NCBI GenBank assembly: GCA_016222805.1
Contig: JACRQG010000008.1
Location: forward strand, 523,253-587,252
Source: Verrucomicrobiota bacterium
Lineage (GTDB): Bacteria; Verrucomicrobiota; Verrucomicrobiia; Opitutales; Opitutaceae
Direction of reading: 5' to 3'
DNA: 64,000 nucleotides
The notes under the pieces are model-generated. The model made no database searches. It was not told where the DNA came from and saw only the letters and a program-made list of their open reading frames with translations. The position numbers and the translations under genes are program-made. This document shows, in pieces, positions 1-8,630 of the stretch. Numbering within the stretch: the stretch's first letter is position 1; each line of letters opens with the position of its first letter.

Positions 1-605
1 ATGCTGGTGAGCATGAGCCCGATCAACATCACCAGCAGGGCGATGATCCCGGGGACAAAGTAGTTCCGGCTCTCGAGATCGGCGTTGAACCAGGCGCGCG
101 GCTGCAGGTCGACGGTTCCCAGGCTGACCGGCCGGCCCGCGCGGCGCTGGGTTTGCTCCAGCAGCACCGCGGCGTTGGCGGCCGCGGCGATCTGCGTGCC
201 GTAGTTCACGACAAATCGGGCCGTGTTGGAATCGGACCCATCGACAATCAGCTGTACCGGCGTCGTCCGGCCCGCCCGGAGGTTCTCCTGGTAGCCGGCG
301 TTGATCTGGAGGATCGCCGAAGCCCGGGCCGCGTCGATCCAGCGGCGGGCCGTTTCGTCATTGTCGGTGTGGGCGACCGCATCGAAATAGGCCGAGCCCG
401 TGAAACGGGCGACGAGCGCGCGGCTTGCCGGCGTGCCATCGTGGTCGGTGATCACCAGCTGCACATGACGCACATCGAGCGTCACGGCGTAGCCGAAGAT
501 CATCGTCTGGATGATCGGCACGCCGATGATGACCATGCGCATCCGCGGGTCCCGGAAGACGGAACGGAACTCCTTGCGCAGGATGGTGAGGATGCGTTCC
601 CACAT
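1..605 (-). CDS. ABC-2 type efflux permease, second of pair (3' end outside window)
   Basis: Inner-membrane permease of a YbhGFSR-like exporter. The visible 201 codons start at an ATG 2 nt after the stop of the upstream permease gene and read MWERILTILRKEFRSVFRDP, the usual cytoplasmic start of ABC-2 permeases. One membrane segment follows at about 20-40, then a large periplasmic domain with VDGSDSNTA and FNADLESRNYFVPG, and the start of the second membrane segment before the sequence runs off the edge. It is similar to the neighbouring permease in nearly every motif, so the two probably form a heterodimer. Function as a drug or solute exporter is inferred from family and operon. Confidence 0.9.
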   Translation of the reverse strand, partial: MWERILTILRKEFRSVFRDPRMRMVIIGVPIIQTMIFGYAVTLDVRHVQLVITDHDGTPASRALVARFTGSAYFDAVAHTDNDETARRWIDAARASAILQINAGYQENLRAGRTTPVQLIVDGSDSNTARFVVNYGTQIAAAANAAVLLEQTQRRAGRPVSLGTVDLQPRAWFNADLESRNYFVPGIIALLVMLIGLMLTS

Positions 606-607
606 GG

Positions 608-1744
608 TCAGCCCAGGCGTTTGCGGGTCTTGCGGATGGCGATCGCGGTCACGATGACCGCAAAGCCGGCGAGCAGGAGGGCGTCGCGCCAGAGAGTCTC
701 GAGCCCGACCCCGCGAAGGAAGATCCCCTTGACCAGCGCCACGAAATACCGCGCCGGCACGACGACGTACGTCAGCACCTGGACCGGCAGCGGCATGTTG
801 GCGATCGCGAACGCAAAGCCGGAGAGCAGGAAGGCCGGCAGGAAGGTGGAGATCATCGCAAACTGGCTCGCGAGCAGCTGCTGCTTCGCCAGCGTGCTGA
901 TGAGGATGCCCTGCGCCAGCGTGCCGACGACAAAGACCATCCCAACACCAAAGAGCAGACCGACGCTGCCGCGCAGCGGCACGTCAAAGAGGAACACGGC
1001 CAGGAGCACGGCGATGACCATGTTGGCGAGCCCGATGACCGAATAGGGCAGGAGCTTGCCGAGAATAAGCTCCGCCGGCTTCACCGGCGTCGAAACGAGC
1101 TGTTCCATGGTGCCGCGTTCCCACTCCCGGGCGATGGTGAGAGACGTGAGCAGGGCGGCGATCAAGCCCATGATCACGGCCATGATGCCCGGCACGATGA
1201 AATTGCGGCTCTCGAGATCCGCGTTGAACCAGACGCGCGTGCGCAAATCCAGCGCGGGAGCCGGGGTCGTCCCGGTGATTCGTCGCACCTGCTCCAGCGC
1301 CAGCTGCTGGTTGTAGGAGCTGGCGATGGCGGTGGTGTAGCCGAGGACGATGCCGGCCGTGTTCGAGTCGGAACCGTCGACAATCGCCTGGAGCCCGGCC
1401 GGGCGGCCCGCTTCCAGGCGCGCGGCAAAGTCGGGCGGCACCACGAGCGCCAGCATGGCGTCGCGCGCATCGAGCGCCCGCTCGACTTCCGCATAGGCGC
1501 CGACGCTCCCGCGAAAATCAAAGTAGCGGGTCGACTCGAAGCGGGCCAGCAACTCCCGGCTCGCCGGCGTATGACTCTGGTCCCAGACGACGAACGGGAC
1601 GCGTTCCACGTCGAGCGTGAGCGCATAGCCGAACATCAGCAGCATCAGCATCGGGATCCCGACGGCCAGGATCAGGCTGCGGGGATCCCGCCGGATATGG
1701 ATCGACTCCTTGCGGGCGACCGCCCGAAGACGGCGGAAGTTCAT
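608..1744 (-). CDS. ABC-2 type efflux permease, first of pair
   Basis: A 378-residue inner-membrane permease. It starts MNFRRLRAVARKESIHIRRD, followed by a membrane segment, a periplasmic domain of about 130 residues containing VDGSDSNTAG and FNADLESRNFIVPG, and five further hydrophobic segments to the C-terminus. The ATG overlaps the stop of the ATPase gene by 4 nt (ATGA), which fixes this start against longer in-frame readings. Overlap and order (adaptor, two ATPases, two permeases) match the E. coli ybhGFSR arrangement. The substrate cannot be read from sequence. Confidence 0.93.
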   Translation of the reverse strand: MNFRRLRAVARKESIHIRRDPRSLILAVGIPMLMLLMFGYALTLDVERVPFVVWDQSHTPASRELLARFESTRYFDFRGSVGAYAEVERALDARDAMLALVVPPDFAARLEAGRPAGLQAIVDGSDSNTAGIVLGYTTAIASSYNQQLALEQVRRITGTTPAPALDLRTRVWFNADLESRNFIVPGIMAVIMGLIAALLTSLTIAREWERGTMEQLVSTPVKPAELILGKLLPYSVIGLANMVIAVLLAVFLFDVPLRGSVGLLFGVGMVFVVGTLAQGILISTLAKQQLLASQFAMISTFLPAFLLSGFAFAIANMPLPVQVLTYVVVPARYFVALVKGIFLRGVGLETLWRDALLLAGFAVIVTAIAIRKTRKRLG

Positions 1745-2724
1745 CGCCGACCCTCCCGGGAAGTGCCGGCGGCGCGGTCGCGGGCCTCGATCAGCGCCAC
1801 AAACACATCCTCCAGCGTCGGCGTGATGCGTTCGAGGCGCTCGAGCGCGAAACCCTCGGCGGCCAGCGCCGCGCGAATCGCCCGCTCGGCGGCGCCGGGA
1901 TCGGCGGCCACGGCGTGCAGTCCCTTGCCGAAGAGCGCGACCTCCTTGATTTCCGGCAGCCGCTCCAGCACCGCCATCGCCTCGGCGGGGCGGGCGCAGT
2001 CCAGTTCCAGCACGGCCTCCGGCATGTGGTCGGACTTCAGCGCGCGCGGCGTGCCCAGCGCAATCAACTCGCCGCGATAGACAATGCCCAGCCGGTCGCA
2101 GTATTCGGACTCCTCCATGTAGTGGGTCGTGACGAAGACCGTCACCCCCTGCTCCGCCAGGGTGTAGATCAAATCCCAGAAGCGCCGCCGACTGTTCGGG
2201 TCCACTCCGGAGGTGGGTTCGTCGAGAAAGAGGATCGGCGGTTCGTGGAGGATGGCGCAACCAAGGGCGAGGCGTTGTTTCCAGCCTCCGGAAAGTTCCG
2301 CCGTGCGCGCCCGGCGGTGATCGCGCAGACCCGCCATGCCCAACACCCAGTCCTTGCGCTCGGCTTTGCGCTCCCGCGGCAGGCGGTAGATGCCGCTGTA
2401 GAAGTCGATGTTCTCCTCCACGGTCAGCTCATCGTAGAGCGAGAAACGCTGGCTCATGTAGCCGATGCGGGTCTTGATCTTCTCGGTCTCGCGCACGATG
2501 TCGAAGCCTGCGACGCGGCCGGTGCCGGCCGTGGGGGTGAGGAGGCCGCAGAGCATGCGGATGGTGGTCGACTTGCCCGCCCCATTGGGGCCGAGGAAGC
2601 CGAAGATCTCGCCCCGCCGGACCGCAAACGAGATGCCGGCGACCGCCTTGAACGCGCCGAAGTGCTTCTCGAGGTCTCGGACCTCGACGATGGTCTCCGC
2701 GGCAGGCGGCGGCTCGGTGCGCAT
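1741..2724 (-). CDS. ABC transporter ATP-binding protein, second of pair
   Basis: ATPase of 327 residues with a complete nucleotide-binding domain: Walker A GPNGAGKS at 45-52, Q-loop region near SQRF at 91, signature LSGGWKQ at 144-150, Walker B ILFLDEP at 164-170, and the switch histidine in VTTHYMEES. The C-terminal 90 residues form the accessory domain usual for ABC-2 drug ATPases. In E. coli YbhF two such ATPase halves are fused; here they are separate genes with a small membrane-peptide gene between them. It is translationally coupled to the permease downstream by a 4-nt overlap. Confidence 0.95.
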   Translation of the reverse strand: MRTEPPPAAETIVEVRDLEKHFGAFKAVAGISFAVRRGEIFGFLGPNGAGKSTTIRMLCGLLTPTAGTGRVAGFDIVRETEKIKTRIGYMSQRFSLYDELTVEENIDFYSGIYRLPRERKAERKDWVLGMAGLRDHRRARTAELSGGWKQRLALGCAILHEPPILFLDEPTSGVDPNSRRRFWDLIYTLAEQGVTVFVTTHYMEESEYCDRLGIVYRGELIALGTPRALKSDHMPEAVLELDCARPAEAMAVLERLPEIKEVALFGKGLHAVAADPGAAERAIRAALAAEGFALERLERITPTLEDVFVALIEARDRAAGTSREGRR

Positions 2725-2752
2725 CGTGGACGGGTGGAGGGCGGCCTGGCGG

Positions 2753-2863
2753 TTACCAGGCGGGAGGGCGCCCCTTGGGAGGTGGCGCGGGATCGTCGGG
2801 ATGGTCGCCTTCGGTGACCACCAGCACGACGAGGAGCAGTAACACGACGATCGCAGCGATCAT
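2753..2863 (-). CDS. Small single-pass membrane peptide between the two ATPase genes
   Basis: A 36-codon gene. Its ATG overlaps the stop of the upstream ATPase by 4 nt (ATGA) and it ends 28 nt before the next ATPase. The product starts MIAAIVVLLLLVVLVVTEGD: one hydrophobic helix of about 16 residues and then a Pro- and Asp-rich tail ending KGRPPAW. Evidence for reality is the coupled start, the clean membrane helix and the position inside an unbroken operon. A 23-residue peptide with the same plan lies in the efflux operon at 40.15 kb. Function unknown; a small transporter subunit is an inference. Confidence 0.65.
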   Translation of the reverse strand: MIAAIVVLLLLVVLVVTEGDHPDDPAPPPKGRPPAW

Positions 2864-3807
2864 GATGACGACGCCTCGTGGGCGAGGACTGAGACGAACA
2901 CATCCTCGAGGGACGGCTCGATGACACGGAGGGAAATGACGGGAAAGCCGGCGGATTCCAGCAGGTCGCGCACTTGGGCGGCCGTCGCGTCGGGATTCGG
3001 CGTGGTGACATGGACCCGATCGCCGAAGAGGCCGACCTGGGCGCCCGGCAGCCTCTCGCGGAGGTGCGCGGCAGTGCGGCGGGGCGCGGCGGTGCGCACC
3101 TCGAGCAGCGCGCCGGCCATGAGGCGCTTGACCTCGGCCGGAGTGCCCAGGCCGAGCAGGCGGCCCCGATGCAGCAGGGCGAGGCGGTTGCAGCGCTCGG
3201 CTTCGTCGAGATACGCCGTGGAGACGAACAGGGTGACCCCCTCGCGCACCAGCTGATACAGGATGCGCCAGAAATCGCGGCGGGAGACGGGATCGACGCC
3301 ATTGGTCGGCTCGTCGAGAAAGAGCACGCGCGGCGTGTGGATCAGGGCGCAGGCGAGTCCGAGCTTCTGCTTCATCCCGCCGGAGAGATTCCCGGCCAGG
3401 CGGTCCTTGAAGGGGGTAAGGTTGCTGAAACCCAGCAGGCGATCGGTGCGGGTCGCCCGCTCCCGTGCGGGGACACTGTAGATGTCCGCATAGAAATCGA
3501 TGTTCTCGATCACCGTGAGATCCGGATAGAGCCCGAAGCGCTGGCTCATGTAACCGACGTGTTCCTTCAGCCGCTCGGGATCGCTTGCCACGTCGCAACC
3601 CGCGACGGCAGCACGGCCGGCACTGGGAGGCAGGATGCCCGTGAGCATGCGCATTGTGGTCGTCTTGCCGGCGCCATCCGGACCGACGAGGCCGAAGATC
3701 TCACCCTCCGCGATCTCGAGATCGAGGCTCTCGACCGCGACAAGTTCGCCAAAGGTGCGGCGCAATCCGCTGGCTTGGATGGCGGGCATGGCTTCGCTCC
3801 CGCTCAC
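2860..3807 (-). CDS. ABC transporter ATP-binding protein, first of pair
   Basis: ATPase of 315 residues: Walker A GPDGAGKT at 42-49, signature LSGGMKQ at 141-147, Walker B VLFLDEP at 161-167, followed by an accessory C-terminal domain. The GPDGAGKT form with Asp is typical of the first half of YbhF-type proteins. The chosen start is a GTG that overlaps the adaptor stop by 4 nt (GTGA); an ATG six codons downstream is the alternative. In place of the usual switch-histidine motif it reads FVSTAYLDEAERC, with Ala where His is expected, so this half may be the degenerate site of an asymmetric ATPase pair. Confidence 0.93.
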   Translation of the reverse strand: MSGSEAMPAIQASGLRRTFGELVAVESLDLEIAEGEIFGLVGPDGAGKTTTMRMLTGILPPSAGRAAVAGCDVASDPERLKEHVGYMSQRFGLYPDLTVIENIDFYADIYSVPARERATRTDRLLGFSNLTPFKDRLAGNLSGGMKQKLGLACALIHTPRVLFLDEPTNGVDPVSRRDFWRILYQLVREGVTLFVSTAYLDEAERCNRLALLHRGRLLGLGTPAEVKRLMAGALLEVRTAAPRRTAAHLRERLPGAQVGLFGDRVHVTTPNPDATAAQVRDLLESAGFPVISLRVIEPSLEDVFVSVLAHEASSS

Positions 3808-4838
3808 TTTCCCTTTCCCTCTTCCTTTCCCTCCCCCGTTGCCTCGTGAAGGATCACATCGGCTGGCATGCCCGGTTTGAGTTCGCCCTTAGGGTTGGCG
3901 ACGTCGACCTTGAGACGGAAGACGAGCTTTACGCGCTCCTTGGGCGTCTGGACGGTCTTGGGCGTGAACTCCGCCTCGGAAGCGATGAAGCTGACGGTGC
4001 CGTCGTAGGCGCGATCGGGAAAAGTATCGATCCGGACGGCCACCTTCTGTCCCAACCGGACGCGGCCGAGATCCGTCTGGTTGAGGTAGGCGCGCACCCA
4101 CATGTGGGCGGTGTCGGCCACCGTCAGCACCGGAGTGCCGGGAGAGACATACTCTCCTGGTTCGATGCTGTGGGACAGCACCACGCCCGCCAGCGGACTG
4201 GTGAGCCTGGTGTACTCGAGGCGGGTCTGGGCGAGCGCGAGGGCGGCGGCCGCCTGTTCCGTGCGCGCTCGCGCCTGCAGGATGGTTTCGGCCCGCGGTC
4301 CCTCCTTGATCAACTTGGCCCGTTCCGCGGCTTCGGCGGCCCGCGCGTTGGCGACCTTGAGTTGCGCCTGCGCGGCCTCGAACTCCCGCGTGGAGATGGC
4401 GTTCTTTTCCAGCAGCTCCTGCTGGCGGGTGAAATCGAGCCGCACCCGCTCGCGTTCCGCTTCCGCGCTGCGCACCACGGCCTCGGCGGCGGCGATCTCC
4501 TGCGGACGGGAACCGGCCTCGAGCTCCGCCAGGACCGCCTGGGTCGCGGCAAGTTCGGCGCGGCGCAGGGCGACTTCGTGGGTCTGCTCGGCATCGTCGA
4601 GCCGGGCCACGAGCTGACCAGCGGCCACCCGCTCGCCTTCCGCCACGGGCCGGGCGGCGACGCGGCCGGGCAACTTGAAGGCCAGCTGGGCATCCGTGAC
4701 TTCGAGGTTGCCCGAGAGCACCAGTTCCCCGGACTGGCCGCCCCGGCGGTGGCACGCGGTGGTTGCCAGCAGGGCAAGCGCCAGGAGCAAGTGGATGGGA
4801 GTCAGCACGGCGCGATCAGGCAGGGAGATTCTTTTCAT
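3804..4838 (-). CDS. HlyD-family periplasmic adaptor, probable lipoprotein (YbhG-like)
   Basis: A 344-residue membrane-fusion protein linking the inner-membrane exporter to an outer-membrane channel. An N-terminal hydrophobic stretch ends in a lipobox-like LATTAC near residue 29. Then comes a biotinyl-lipoyl half domain (GRVAARPVAEGERVAAGQLV), a long Ala/Glu/Arg-rich coiled-coil hairpin, the second lipoyl half (SPLAGVVLSHSIEPGEYVSPG) and a beta-barrel domain. It is first of the transporter genes; its start lies 23 nt inside the TetR gene, so regulator and transporter are probably one transcript. Confidence 0.93.
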   Translation of the reverse strand: MKRISLPDRAVLTPIHLLLALALLATTACHRRGGQSGELVLSGNLEVTDAQLAFKLPGRVAARPVAEGERVAAGQLVARLDDAEQTHEVALRRAELAATQAVLAELEAGSRPQEIAAAEAVVRSAEAERERVRLDFTRQQELLEKNAISTREFEAAQAQLKVANARAAEAAERAKLIKEGPRAETILQARARTEQAAAALALAQTRLEYTRLTSPLAGVVLSHSIEPGEYVSPGTPVLTVADTAHMWVRAYLNQTDLGRVRLGQKVAVRIDTFPDRAYDGTVSFIASEAEFTPKTVQTPKERVKLVFRLKVDVANPKGELKPGMPADVILHEATGEGKEEGKGK

Positions 4839-5454
4839 AGTCTTTGCGCCCGGCGGTGGTGAGAAGTCCGCCGAAGAAGAGGTGGATGGCCTTGGGGAAG
4901 ACCTGGTCGGGATGAAGCTGCAGACGGTCGAGCGTGTCAGGATGCATCAGGCTCTGGATGGCCGGCCGCCAGAATTCGATGGCGAAGGCGGCGTCGACGT
5001 CGGAACGCACCATGCCGGCCGCCTGGCCCTGCCGCAGCATGAGGCCGAAGATGTGCGGGATGTTGTGGTGCCGCAGTTCCTCGATGCGCCGGAAGAGGTG
5101 GGGAGCGGCCCGCTGGAGATCGCGGAAGACATGCGGGTTCATGCGGACGAACCGCTTGACCATCGCCTCGCTGAAACGGTGCAGCTTGACGGTAAAGCTG
5201 AGGTCGGGGTCGGAGAACAGCGCTTCGGCGGAAGCGCGGATCTCCGCGACGAACTCGGCGAGGAGCGCCTCGATCAGGGCGTCCTTGCCGTCGAAGTGCA
5301 CATAGAACGTCTTCTTGCTGATCCCGAGTTCCGCCGCGAGTTCGTCGAGCGTCAGCGCGCTGTAGCCGTAGGCGAAGAAATGCGCGCGGGCCGCGGTGAG
5401 GATCCGCTGGCGGAGCTCGGTGGCGGCAGGGGAAGCGACGGCGGCGGGCGGCAT
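4816..5454 (-). CDS. TetR/AcrR family transcriptional regulator
   Basis: A 212-residue repressor. The N-terminal helix-turn-helix spans about 15-60, with LTLDELAAELGISKKTFYVHF as the recognition segment. The C-terminal half is a helical ligand-binding domain. It heads the efflux operon and overlaps the adaptor gene, so it most likely represses its own operon and is released by a compound the pump handles. E. coli ybhGFSR is likewise controlled by a TetR protein (CecR). An inverted repeat 10-37 nt upstream of the ATG is the natural candidate operator. Confidence 0.95.
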   Translation of the reverse strand: MPPAAVASPAATELRQRILTAARAHFFAYGYSALTLDELAAELGISKKTFYVHFDGKDALIEALLAEFVAEIRASAEALFSDPDLSFTVKLHRFSEAMVKRFVRMNPHVFRDLQRAAPHLFRRIEELRHHNIPHIFGLMLRQGQAAGMVRSDVDAAFAIEFWRPAIQSLMHPDTLDRLQLHPDQVFPKAIHLFFGGLLTTAGRKDYEKNLPA

Positions 5455-5463
5455 GGAGTCTTA

Positions 5464-5491
5464 GGAAACTCTAATAGTATCTAAAGTTTCC
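5464..5491. promoter_or_regulatory. Candidate TetR operator over the efflux-operon promoter
   Basis: Perfect inverted repeat GGAAACT ... AGTTTCC with 7-bp arms and a 14-bp AT-rich centre (ctaatagtatctaa), just upstream of the TetR start. On the minus strand the centre contains TATTAG and TACTAT, possible -10 sequences, so a bound repressor would block the promoter. Size and placement suit a TetR dimer site. Binding is inferred. Confidence 0.6.
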
Positions 5492-5675
5492 ACCTGTCAA
5501 GCCCGGCGCTGCTTTTGAGGTACGGCCCGCTCCCGCCTTCCCGGCGGGCCACTGCGCCGACGCGGGCCGCCCGCCACCGGGAGGAGCGTCCCCGCGTCAA
5601 CGCGAAGCGCGCGGTGCCACAAAAGGGCTTTGCCTTTCCGGTCCGCGGCGCCGACGGTTCGCCCATGGCGGACCC

Positions 5676-6608
5676 ATGCAAGACGTCTTCACCGGCCAAC
5701 CCACGTGCATCCGGGGCCGCGCCCTCCCCGGCGCGGCCGAGTGCGCCGCTCTTCAAGACGATCACGAACGAAGACTGGAAGCGCTCGCTCGCCTCGGCGC
5801 GGCGGCAGAAGAATGCGGTCTCCGAGCAGATTCGGACCGCGATCTCGTCCTCCTCGCGGACGACGAAGTAAGCCTGCTCGAAAGCGCCGGTGGCGCGTGG
5901 ACGGAGCTGGGCGCGGCGATCCACGGGTTTCGGGCCCGGCTGCGACTCTGCCGGCTCGAGGACTTCGGCTTCCCCGCGGGCGTCGAACACCCGCTGGAAG
6001 AACGCAACCCGCGTCTGCATTATCTGCACAGCGGTGTCGAGGCGTCGGCGTTTGTCGCCGTCGAGGATGGTTCCGTGTACAAGTTCTTCCTGCCGCGGGA
6101 GGAGAAGCGGGTGGGTAGCGTGTTCGGATTCCGGGCGGGAGACGAAGTGGCGCTGCACGCCGAGGCGGAACTGGGCGGCTATCGGGGACTGCTGGAGAAA
6201 CTGCTCCTGATTCAGGCCCTGGGTGGCATGGCCACGGAAGTCGTCGGAATCACGGTCGAGGGCATCCTCGTTGCCAAGCAGGTGCTCGGCGAACCGCTGC
6301 CCCAGGGCGCCGACACCTCCCGCTCACTGCCGCCGGGTTTGATTGAAATTCCCTCCCGTTTTCTCCGGGCCAACCGGGATCATCCCCGTCTGTTCTTCCT
6401 GCGGGGCGAACCGTGGCTGGTGGCCGATCTGCACGCGCGGAACTTCGTGCGCGGCGCCGACGGGGGACTGCGCGTCATCGACCTGGTGGCGGCGCCCTGG
6501 CCGGCAGCCTCCCATCCGACGGATCCCCTGATGATCGAATGGCTGGAGCGCGTGCGACAAGATCCGGCGGCCGGGGCGCTGCGCCAGGCGCGGGACGAGG
6601 AACTCTGA
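5676..6608 (+). CDS. Uncharacterised protein with kinase-like C-terminal motif
   Basis: A 310-residue cytoplasmic protein without signal peptide or membrane helix. The middle contains VYKFFLPREE, resembling the beta3-lysine strand of kinase folds, and the C-terminal part contains WLVADLHARNFVRG followed by GGLRVIDL, which resembles the catalytic-loop HxxxN and metal-binding Asp strand of aminoglycoside-phosphotransferase-like kinases. This suggests a small-molecule or protein kinase fold, but the full motif set is not obvious and the first 100 residues resemble nothing I know. It lies alone between divergent and convergent minus-strand genes. The antisense frame over 5481-6158 was judged a shadow. 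Confidence 0.72.
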   Translation: MQDVFTGQPTCIRGRALPGAAECAALQDDHERRLEALARLGAAAEECGLRADSDRDLVLLADDEVSLLESAGGAWTELGAAIHGFRARLRLCRLEDFGFPAGVEHPLEERNPRLHYLHSGVEASAFVAVEDGSVYKFFLPREEKRVGSVFGFRAGDEVALHAEAELGGYRGLLEKLLLIQALGGMATEVVGITVEGILVAKQVLGEPLPQGADTSRSLPPGLIEIPSRFLRANRDHPRLFFLRGEPWLVADLHARNFVRGADGGLRVIDLVAAPWPAASHPTDPLMIEWLERVRQDPAAGALRQARDEEL

Positions 6609-6659
6609 CCCCGGCGGGAACTGACTGCGATTGGGAAGCCGGCGAACTTCCGCCGAAGA

Positions 6660-8519
6660 CTATTCGCGGTATCCCGCCAGCATCTCCGCGCCGAGGTCAT
6701 GGCCGTTGACGCTCAACAGGGCGGGCGGCTCGCCCCCGGCCAGGGTGAGCCGGACGCGGGACGCGAGGTCGGCCACCAGCTCCAGCGGACCACCGGGAAG
6801 CACGACCCGGAGCGCCAGGCGATCCCCGTCCTCGCGGGCTTCGGTCAGAACCCGGGCAAAGTCCTCTCTCCACGCGGCAAAGCCGGCATCGTCAATCCCG
6901 TCCGCCACCCGCAGCCACACTCCGGCCAATGCCCGGCCCTCCGCCGGACGCTCGGCGTGGACCAGGGTGAGACGGCACAGTGGTCCCTCCGGCCGCTCTG
7001 CGATGTACTGGAGGGGCGCGCGGCCGCCGTCGACCGACCGGCCAACGAGGATCCTCAGCCCGAGCACGGCGTCTCCGAAGCGCACATACAACGGGCGATC
7101 TGCCGGAATCAGGGTCGGAGCGGCCGCCGTGCCGGGGGAGACCCGGGCGGTGCCACTCCAGAGTTCCGCGGCCGCGGGCAGGATGAGGTGCGTCAGCACG
7201 CACTCCAGTTCGGAGCGGCGGTAGCGGGAACCGGGAGCGAACGGTTCGTCCATCAGCAACTGGAGCACCTCCGGACCGCGTTGCACGCAGGCGAGGAACG
7301 GCGTGAGATGCAGGGCCTTGCTGTGTCCGGAGGCCGTTGGCTGCGGCTTGTTGCCGTAGGGGTCGCCCCGGCCGTCCATGAAGAGCGTGATCTGGGGCAC
7401 GGCAGGCGAATCGCCGAGATCCGCGACGAGGGTACGTTCATCGCTGCCGCGGGAAGCCCCGGAGGAGGCCAGGCTCGCGCGCCGGCCCACCCAGTGGGTG
7501 GCAACATGCTCCGGTCCCGGGCCCCAGCGCTGCACCACGGTCCGCGGCACCTGGGCGCGGATCGGATCCGTCCACGCGGCGGGCGGCACGAACGTGACCG
7601 TCTCGCGCAGCACGCTGAGATGCTCGCGCGGACCGCTGATCCAGCCGGCCCCCTCAAGTTGCGGCCGGCGGCGCAACCAACCGGCCGTCCAGGTGTGTGC
7701 CTCGAGATAGCCGCGGCCAAAGGCGTAGTCGTAGCTGCGGGAGTTGGTGCCGCCCAACCGATCGCCGGGTGCCCACCAGTGGGCGGCGATGTCGGTCCAC
7801 AAGAGCCGGATGGCCAACATGGCCTCCTCGCGCGCCGCGGGGCGGCCGGCAAACCGCGCGATCATCACCAGCGAATCAAGGTCGATGCCATAATAGGTGA
7901 CGGCGCCGTACTCCCCCACTCCCTGGCGCGCGGTGTGGCGCAGCCAGGCACGGAGGCGTTCGTATCCCTCCGCCGCGACGTCGTTCCGTCTCAGCGCCTC
8001 TCCCAGCGAGATCAGGCTCCATGCCTGCATCAGGTAGATGTTGGTGTAATCGAGGCTCACGCGATGGCGCCGCAGGCCCTCGACGGCATCACCCATGATG
8101 GCCTCCATCTCCCGGCGGCCCTTCCCGGTCAGCCGGTCGCTCCACCGGCAGTGGATGAGGCCGAGAAGCTGGCTGGCGAACTCGACGGCGTTTCGATCCA
8201 TCACGCGCGGCTGATCGCTCCGCCATTTGAAGTTGCCGAAGGTCGCGCTGGCGGGATCCAGATCCTGCATCCCGCGCACTCGTTCCAGCGCGGTTTCCAG
8301 GCGCTCCGGATGCCAGCCCCGGCCGGCCGCCTCGAGGACAAAGCGCAGGGTGCCCCGGATCGGCAACGGGCGGTCCGGCTGATTGATGGCCTTCCACTGC
8401 TGCTCCAACTCCACCTCCGCCTGCCCCGGATCACCGGCCCAGGTGGGAAGGGACGCAGCCTGGAACGGAGCGGCCAGGCAGACCATCGCCAGAGAGACAG
8501 ACAAGGGAACGAAGCGCAT
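6660..8519 (-). CDS. Secreted hypothetical protein, possibly alpha/alpha-barrel
   Basis: A 619-residue protein. The start chosen is the ATG giving MRFVPLSVSLAMVCLAAPFQAAS, a normal signal peptide; an in-frame start 33 nt upstream would bury it. The N-terminal half is helical and rich in Trp and Tyr (LDYTNIYLMQAWSLISLGEA, EYGAVTYYGIDLDSLVMIA), reminiscent of alpha/alpha toroids of polysaccharide lyases and heparinase-type proteins; the C-terminal half looks beta-rich. No catalytic residues could be assigned. The nearest minus-strand neighbour is an MFS transporter, so a role in carbohydrate breakdown is possible but only inferred. Confidence 0.8.
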   Translation of the reverse strand: MRFVPLSVSLAMVCLAAPFQAASLPTWAGDPGQAEVELEQQWKAINQPDRPLPIRGTLRFVLEAAGRGWHPERLETALERVRGMQDLDPASATFGNFKWRSDQPRVMDRNAVEFASQLLGLIHCRWSDRLTGKGRREMEAIMGDAVEGLRRHRVSLDYTNIYLMQAWSLISLGEALRRNDVAAEGYERLRAWLRHTARQGVGEYGAVTYYGIDLDSLVMIARFAGRPAAREEAMLAIRLLWTDIAAHWWAPGDRLGGTNSRSYDYAFGRGYLEAHTWTAGWLRRRPQLEGAGWISGPREHLSVLRETVTFVPPAAWTDPIRAQVPRTVVQRWGPGPEHVATHWVGRRASLASSGASRGSDERTLVADLGDSPAVPQITLFMDGRGDPYGNKPQPTASGHSKALHLTPFLACVQRGPEVLQLLMDEPFAPGSRYRRSELECVLTHLILPAAAELWSGTARVSPGTAAAPTLIPADRPLYVRFGDAVLGLRILVGRSVDGGRAPLQYIAERPEGPLCRLTLVHAERPAEGRALAGVWLRVADGIDDAGFAAWREDFARVLTEAREDGDRLALRVVLPGGPLELVADLASRVRLTLAGGEPPALLSVNGHDLGAEMLAGYRE

Positions 8520-8630
8520 GCACCCGATCTTCCCGACCTCCCCGGGATCCACAAGAACCTATGGAGACGGGGAACCTGGTCAGGCAGCCGGACCGGTCGC
8601 GGCCGAGCGTCGCGGTGGGCAGAGCCCCGC

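Noticed and set aside
5481-6158. A 225-codon minus-strand frame opposite the kinase-like gene.
   Set aside because: Overlaps the TetR promoter dyad and has no recognisable structure; the plus frame has kinase-like motifs.
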